NCBI GenBank assembly: GCA_046349615.1
Contig: JAXMBZ010000018.1
Location: 27,685-91,684, forward strand
DNA length: 64,000 nucleotides
Origin: JADJNY01 sp046349615
GTDB lineage: Bacteria; Planctomycetota; UBA1135; GCA-002686595
Reading direction: 5' to 3'
The position numbers and the translations under genes are program-made. Positions within the stretch are counted from its first letter, which is position 1, and every line of letters starts with the position of its first letter. Positions 59,367 through 64,000 of the stretch are shown here, piece by piece. Under the pieces are notes generated by a model. The model was not told the DNA's origin. It saw only the letters and a list, made by a program, of their open reading frames with translations, and did no database searches.

Positions 59367-60362
59367 TCAGCCCTTCTTGCCCTCGGGCTTGGTCTCGGTC
59401 TCCGCGGGAGCGTCCTCCGCGGGCACCGCATCGTCGACTTCGAGCAAGGATTCGTCCGCCGGCGCGATCGTCGACAGCAGCACGTCGACGTCGTCGTGCA
59501 TCAGGAGGTCCCACTGCTCGAGCACGTCGAGCGCGGCGAGCACGTCCTCGCCGGGCGCGTCGACGGCTCCGACGTTCTCACGCACCGTGTCGCGCGCACC
59601 GTGGTCCTCGGGGCGCTGGTCGCGCGGATCGGACGTCCGCGGGTGCGTCGGCTCGTCGCGCACGATCGGCGCGGGCTCGACGAACGGGCGCGAGCGCGGC
59701 CACGCGAGCCAGGTCGCGAGCGTCGCGACGAGGCCCGCCGCCGCGGCCCACACCCACACGCGTCGCGTTCGCCACGCGCTCACGCTCGGGAGCGGCGCGC
59801 GCGACTCCGCGTGGCGTTCGTTCCGGACGGGCGCGAGGCGCGCGAGCACGCGTTCGCCGAGCTGCGTGGGCGCACCGATGATCGCGTCGCGATCGAGCAG
59901 CCGATCGAGCGCGCGCTCCTCGGCCGCGTGGCGTTCCGTGAGCCGTTCGACGACGCGCTCACCGAGCTCCGTCGGCGCCACGGGCGCGGGAACGCGATCG
60001 AGCAGGGCGTCGAGCGCGCGTTCGTTTCGGGCTTCGCGCACGCGGACGCCCGCCGCGATGCGCGACGCGAGCCCTTCGGGCGCGGCGTGTTCGTCGAGCG
60101 CGAGCAATTGATCGAGTTCTTCTTCGCGTCGGCTCGCTTCGCGCAGGCGCACGAGCAGCCGGTCGGCGAGGCGGCGCGGCAGTCGCGGCTCGGGCAGCGA
60201 CGCGAGGAGCACGTCGAGCGCTTCCTCGGCCTCGAGCAGCGCGCGACACGAAGCGCACCCGAGCAGGTGTTCGTGCCAGCCGAGCTCGGTGAACCCGGCG
60301 TCGCGCGCGTCGGAGAGCCGGCGCTCGAGCTCCGCGCGGAAGAGGGCGCATTCCTTCTTCAC
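59367..60362 (-). CDS. Membrane anti-sigma factor with four tandem repeats
   Basis: 331 residues from GTG at 60362, overlapping the sigma stop (GTGA). The zinc finger is HEHLLGCASC (His32, Cys36, Cys39). Residues about 47-183 are four tandem repeats of about 34 residues with the pattern ALDxLL, then APxxLxxRV, then a charged spacer (for example RALDALLDRVPAPVAP and RALDRLLDRDAIIGAP). One membrane helix lies at about 202-221 (VWVWAAAAGLVATLATWLAW), then an acidic periplasmic tail of 110 residues (ENVGAVDAPGEDVLAALDVLEQWDLLMHDDVDV). It should hold the sigma factor encoded just upstream. Confidence 0.85.
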   Translation of the reverse strand: MKKECALFRAELERRLSDARDAGFTELGWHEHLLGCASCRALLEAEEALDVLLASLPEPRLPRRLADRLLVRLREASRREEELDQLLALDEHAAPEGLASRIAAGVRVREARNERALDALLDRVPAPVAPTELGERVVERLTERHAAEERALDRLLDRDAIIGAPTQLGERVLARLAPVRNERHAESRAPLPSVSAWRTRRVWVWAAAAGLVATLATWLAWPRSRPFVEPAPIVRDEPTHPRTSDPRDQRPEDHGARDTVRENVGAVDAPGEDVLAALDVLEQWDLLMHDDVDVLLSTIAPADESLLEVDDAVPAEDAPAETETKPEGKKG

Positions 60363-60955
60363 GCGAGCTCCTCCTGCAAGTACGGCGCGAGCGCGATGCG
60401 CAGCGTTTCGCGCGCGCGGTGGACCAGGGACTTGACGGCCTTCTCGCTCGTTCCGAGCACCTCGGCGATGTCCGTGTGCGGCAGCTCTTCGTACTTCGCG
60501 AGGATCAGCGCCATGCGCTGGTTCTCCGGCAGCGCCGCGATCGCGTTGCGCACGGCTTGGACCACGTCCTGACGCTCCAGATCGTTCGACGGCGCGACCG
60601 CACGCGCGTCCACGAACTCGACGAGCGGCTCGTCGCCTTCGCGCGACGGCGCCGCGGTGAGCTCTTCCTTCAGGGCGCCGCGCTGCGTCTCGTTGACCGC
60701 GAGGTTGAACGTGATCCGGTAGAGGAACGTCGAGAAGCGTGCGCTCGGCTCGTAGCGTTCGCGTGCGCGCAGGAGGCGCAGGAAGACCTCTTGGACGAGG
60801 TCCTCGCGGTTCTGATGCGGCCCGAGGAAGCGCGTGAGGAGCGCGTACACCTGCGAGGAGTACTGCACGACGAGCGCGTCGAACGCGGTCTCGTCCCCCG
60901 CCTGCCAGGCGAGCATCAAGCGGACGCCGGGGTCGTCGTGGTAGCGCGTGGACAT
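60359..60955 (-). CDS. ECF RNA polymerase sigma factor
   Basis: 198 residues from ATG at 60955; an ATG 18 bases upstream is possible. Region 2: AFDALVVQYSSQVYALLTRFL, NREDLVQEVFLRLLRAR, FSTFLYRITFNLAVN. Region 4: LPENQRMALILAKYEELPH, TDIAEVLGTSEKAVKSLVHRARETL. It heads a three-gene operon with an anti-sigma factor and an exported helical protein, again an envelope-sensing layout. Divergent or nearby regulated genes are not evident. Confidence 0.92.
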   Translation of the reverse strand: MSTRYHDDPGVRLMLAWQAGDETAFDALVVQYSSQVYALLTRFLGPHQNREDLVQEVFLRLLRARERYEPSARFSTFLYRITFNLAVNETQRGALKEELTAAPSREGDEPLVEFVDARAVAPSNDLERQDVVQAVRNAIAALPENQRMALILAKYEELPHTDIAEVLGTSEKAVKSLVHRARETLRIALAPYLQEELA

Positions 60956-61105
60956 GGCCGAACACCGTAGCAACCCGGAGCGACGCTCGAGGTTCCGGGC
61001 TTTCCGGAGGGACTTTTCGGGCGCCGCGGTGCGGATCCGGAGCCCGGGGAGTGGACGAAGCGGGCCTCGGGTCGTTTCCGCGACCGACGGGGTCGCCCGC
61101 TCGCG

Positions 61106-62296
61106 TCAGCGCGCGGTGTTCGGCTCGTCCAGCCGCCGCCAGCGCGACGGCGGCCATACGACGCGCGTCGCGCGGCCGACGATGCGTGCGAGCGGGACGG
61201 GGCCCCACGCGCGGCTGTCCGAGCTGTGCGCGGAGTTGTCGCCGAGCAGGAAGTACTGATCCGCGCCGAGTTCGACCTCGTCCTGCTTCGTGCCGTGGTC
61301 GCCGAGCGTCGTGTACGCGAGGTCGCGCTCGATGCGCACGCCGCGGAACCGCGCCGCGACGCCGTCCGCGCCGAGGAGCACGCGCGCGCCCGGATTCGTG
61401 CCCTCGCCGAGTCGATCGGCCGGGTGGAGCTCGTTGCGCTCGTACTCGGCCGCGATCGGCGTCGTCTCACCGTCGACGACGATCTTCAGCGCGTTGTCGG
61501 CGTTTTCGAAACGCACGCGATGCCACGCGCCGATCGCGAAGCGAGGGAGCAGCCCGCTCGCGAGCTTCTCGAGCCGATCGCCTTGGTTGCGCCGCGTGAG
61601 CACCGCGAACGCGCTCCCGTCGACCTTCGGAGCGATCGCGAGCTCGAACGTGTCGCCTTGCTCCGTGAGTTGGAAGCGCAGACGACCGCGCGCGGTCTCC
61701 ACGAGCACCTCGCACTCGACCGCCGCATCGTTCACGCTCCCGTCGCCGTGCACCGCGACGTGATCCGGGCCGAGGTAGCCGTCGTCGAGCTTGGGCACGT
61801 AGTACATGAGCCCCTCGTCGCTGCCCTCGGGGACGGCGCTCGCGTCGACGCGCCATGCGCCGTCGACGCGCGTCCACGGATCGTGCGCGGTCGAGCCCAT
61901 GTGGAACGCGCGCTCGAGCGGCTCCCAGCGTTCGTCGAACACCGTGACGAACGGACGCGGGTGCGCGTCCTCGCGTGAGCGACGCAGCACGTGACCGTCG
62001 ACCCACACGTCGCCGTGATGGATCTGCACGCGCTCGTACGGGAGCCCGACGACGCGCTTCACGATCGGATCGCCGCCGTCCTGCGGCAGGACGACGACGA
62101 GCTCGTTGCGCAGCGGCGGCGTGCGGTCGTAGCGCACGAACACCCACTCGCCGGAGCCCTCGAGGCCGAGGATCGTCGGCTCCATCGAACCCGAGCGAAC
62201 GTGGTACACGCTCCCGACGTACGTGCGCGCGAGCACGAGCAAGAGCAGCAACGCCGCGAACGTCCACGCGATGCGGGAGAGCACGCTCTTCTTCAC
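61106..62296 (-). CDS. lepB: Signal peptidase I with large LamG-like insertion
   Basis: 396 residues from GTG at 62296; usual bacterial SPase I is 200-320. One N-terminal membrane helix (about 8-25). The catalytic Ser37 is in VRSGSMEPT and the base Lys80 in PIVKRVVGLP; GDVWVDG and the box LGDNSAHSSDSR (Asp353) are present, so the enzyme should cut exported preproteins at the membrane. Between the Lys box and the last box, about 105-330, lies an extra domain with GAWHRVRFENADNALKIVVDGE and ARFRGVRIERD, similar to LamG/concanavalin-like sandwiches. Its job on a protease is unknown. It has no obvious operon partner. Confidence 0.9.
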   Translation of the reverse strand: MKKSVLSRIAWTFAALLLLLVLARTYVGSVYHVRSGSMEPTILGLEGSGEWVFVRYDRTPPLRNELVVVLPQDGGDPIVKRVVGLPYERVQIHHGDVWVDGHVLRRSREDAHPRPFVTVFDERWEPLERAFHMGSTAHDPWTRVDGAWRVDASAVPEGSDEGLMYYVPKLDDGYLGPDHVAVHGDGSVNDAAVECEVLVETARGRLRFQLTEQGDTFELAIAPKVDGSAFAVLTRRNQGDRLEKLASGLLPRFAIGAWHRVRFENADNALKIVVDGETTPIAAEYERNELHPADRLGEGTNPGARVLLGADGVAARFRGVRIERDLAYTTLGDHGTKQDEVELGADQYFLLGDNSAHSSDSRAWGPVPLARIVGRATRVVWPPSRWRRLDEPNTAR

Positions 62297-62402
62297 GGGG
62301 ACGGCGAGGCTCCTGGGTTCCGCTCCGCGGCGCGCGAGGGCGTGTGGAGCGCTCGACAGGATGGGAGATCGCTCGGCGCGAGACAATCGCGCCGTGCGCG
62401 GA

Positions 62403-63731
62403 TCAGGCGCCGACCGCCGCAGGTCGGAAAAGCCCGGCGTGGAGCGTCTGGACCGCGCGCTCGACGTCGGCGGCGGAGACGACGAAGACCTGGCTCGGCG
62501 AACGCGAGCCGACGAAGGCCTCGGAGACCTCGATGCCCTCTTCGGCGAGCAAGGCGACCGCGCGCTGCCATACGGACGTGTCCCAACCGATGCTGCGCCC
62601 GATCAACGCGACGAGAGCGAGGTCGGAATCGGTCCGCGCGCGCGCGCCGAAGTCGCAGAGCAGCGCTTGCACCGCCGCGGAGGGCGGCACGAAGACGGAG
62701 AGCGTCTCCGCGGTGCTCGAGGTCGGACCTGGATCGATGTTGTGCCGGTGCATCGCGTCGAAGAGCTCCGCCATGCGCGCGCTGCGGTCGTCGGTGCCGG
62801 AGAGGTCGAGGTCGATGCGCACGAGCTTCTTGCGCGCCGCGATGCCCACCGGACCCTCGCCGCGCGTCTGCGTCGTGAGCAGCGTGCCCGGACCTTCGGG
62901 ATCGTTGACGTCGAAGAGGCGCACGTTGACGTTCGCGCGCTGCGCGGGAGCGAGCGCCGCACCGTGGAGCACCTGCGCGCCGTAGAGCGCGAACTCCGCG
63001 GCTTCGGTGTAGCCGAGGTGCTCGACGACGCGCGCGTCGGGCACGAGCTTCGGATCCGCGGTCATGATCCCGCCGACCGCCTTCCAGAGTTGGAGCTCGC
63101 CCGCTCCGACGGCTTCCGCCATCAGCGCGGCCGTGAGGTCCGAGCCGTTGCGGCCGAGCGTCGTCAGGTTCCCGCGGCGATCCTTCGCGAGGAAACCGGT
63201 GACGACCGGGATGCCGGGGACGTCGAGCAGCGCGCTCTTCACGCGTTGACGGCTTTCCGGCAGCGGGCGCGCGGCGCCGTGGTTCGAGTCGGACACGAGG
63301 CCGAGGTCGAACGCGTCGACGGGCGTCGCGAGGTGCCCCATCGCGCGCAGGGTCTGCGCGACGATGCGCGCGCTCATGCGTTCGCCGAAGGAGAGGACGA
63401 GGTCGCGCTCGGAAGGCTCGAGGCGTCCGCGCTCGTGGATGCCGCCGAGCAGGCCGAAGAGCTCGGTGAAGTAGCGGTCGAGGAGCTCGGGGTGCAGGCC
63501 GAGTTGGCGCAGGAGCGTGCGATGGCGGATGCGGACGCGGTCGCCTTCGAGCATGCCGTCGGCGGCGGAGCGGGCGACGGTGTCGAGGAGGTCGGTGACG
63601 CCGAGGTGGGCGCTGACGACGAGGATCGGGCGGTCGCCGCCGTAGCGGGTGGTGAGTTGGCAACAGCGCTGGACGCCGGGGCCGTCGGCGAGCGCGGCGC
63701 CGCCGAATTTGAGGACTTTGTCGAAGGGCAT
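62403..63731 (-). CDS. lysC: Aspartate kinase
   Basis: 442 residues from ATG at 63731. It phosphorylates aspartate, opening the Lys/Thr/Met pathway. The kinase domain has VLKFGGAALADG (the usual KFGGT/S replaced by KFGGA), VVSAHLGVTDLLD, LSFGERMSARIVA, TTLGRNGSDLTAA and LWKAVGGIMTADPKLV. The C-terminal third is a pair of ACT-like domains (IDLDLSGTDDRSARMAELFDAM, LALVALIGRSIG), implying feedback control by an end-product amino acid. Length matches the monofunctional type. Thr/Ser to Ala in KFGG is unusual but not disabling by itself as far as I know. Confidence 0.88.
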   Translation of the reverse strand: MPFDKVLKFGGAALADGPGVQRCCQLTTRYGGDRPILVVSAHLGVTDLLDTVARSAADGMLEGDRVRIRHRTLLRQLGLHPELLDRYFTELFGLLGGIHERGRLEPSERDLVLSFGERMSARIVAQTLRAMGHLATPVDAFDLGLVSDSNHGAARPLPESRQRVKSALLDVPGIPVVTGFLAKDRRGNLTTLGRNGSDLTAALMAEAVGAGELQLWKAVGGIMTADPKLVPDARVVEHLGYTEAAEFALYGAQVLHGAALAPAQRANVNVRLFDVNDPEGPGTLLTTQTRGEGPVGIAARKKLVRIDLDLSGTDDRSARMAELFDAMHRHNIDPGPTSSTAETLSVFVPPSAAVQALLCDFGARARTDSDLALVALIGRSIGWDTSVWQRAVALLAEEGIEVSEAFVGSRSPSQVFVVSAADVERAVQTLHAGLFRPAAVGA

Positions 63732-64000
63732 GGGTGCGGGTGGTTTGCCTCGGGGCTCCGCGACGGGGCCGGGCGCGCTGCCACGCGGGGCCGGTGGGTC
63801 GGGCGAGTGGGGGAAGCTACGGGGCGGGAGGGGTGGGGTCCAGGGGAGAGGGGGGTAGGAGTTTGCAAAAATCGAGGGCGGAGAGTGGGAGGTCGAGGGC
63901 GGAGGACGGGGAAGGGGGGTGGGAGCCGAGGGAGGGAGGGGTGGGGGGCAACGGAGGAAGCGGGGCAACGGAACACATTTGGGTGCTACCGCATCCCAGA
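63732..64000. other. G-rich upstream region of aspartate kinase
   Basis: The top strand has long G-runs at about 63821-63856 and 63908-63948 (GGGAGGGGTGGGG, GGGAGGGAGGGG) and little C; the leftward transcript would be C-rich. No gene is seen. G-quadruplex formation on the top strand is possible. It may hold the leader or promoter of the aspartate kinase gene. Confidence 0.5.

Noticed and set aside
1..64000. CRISPR arrays, insertion sequences, phage genes, rRNA
   Set aside because: No regularly spaced direct repeats, no transposase or integrase motifs and no rRNA-like sequence were seen. Only one tRNA is present and no integration site next to it is evident.

Overview
The window is a strongly G+C-rich bacterial chromosomal segment with tightly packed, mostly leftward genes and no visible phage, transposase, rRNA or CRISPR sequence. 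The gene set points to the Planctomycetota, probably one of the marine lineages. It holds four ECF sigma-factor modules in 64 kb (one sigma fused to a membrane anchor and a large exported part), a Ser/Thr kinase fused to a sulfatase-modifying-factor-like domain, lipoproteins of the sulfatase fold, a signal peptidase I with a large insertion, and a secreted protein with a CPCGN Cys-rich segment that I associate with that phylum. The assignment is inference; no 16S gene is present.

Layout. (1) 1-12892: one leftward array of nine exported amidohydrolase-family genes (the last is cut by the window edge). Genes are butted or overlapping except for gaps of 59 and 174 bases. Three of the complete genes keep the metal-binding HxH motif; the other five have lost it. 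(2) 13197-15507: a small unknown gene, then a deoC-rpiB pair whose proteins both carry N-terminal extensions of the type seen on bacterial-microcompartment cargo. The RpiB-like protein has lost its catalytic Cys. (3) 15560-18885: a membrane Ser/Thr kinase divergent from an ECF sigma factor. (4) 19333-25620: an outer-membrane-type protein, a TonB-like protein, a sigma / anti-sigma / MucB-RseB-like operon and a secreted Ca-binding-repeat protein. (5) 25844-36552: tRNA-Arg(CCG), an AraC-type regulator divergent from an exported VOC protein, a sigma factor fused to a membrane anchor, an exported esterase, two paralogous winged-helix/AT-hook-like proteins, a secreted protein and small genes. (6) 36604-49063: two sulfatase-fold lipoproteins, a penicillin-binding-type serine hydrolase, a radical-SAM protein, a glycosyltransferase, a histidine kinase and purF. 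(7) 49282-58011: a surface-glycan-like cluster (GT9, radical SAM, two multi-pass membrane proteins, GT2), then mnmH/selU. (8) 58055-63731: sigma / anti-sigma / helical-protein operon, signal peptidase I and aspartate kinase, ending in a G-rich tract.

The genes most worth attention are the degenerate amidohydrolase array, the possible microcompartment cargo without shell genes, the two anti-sigma factors built on the same short repeat, and the self-anchored sigma factor. Many gene pairs overlap as ATGA or GTGA, which suggests translational coupling. Because of the base composition, long open frames on the opposite strand are common; these were treated as artefacts.
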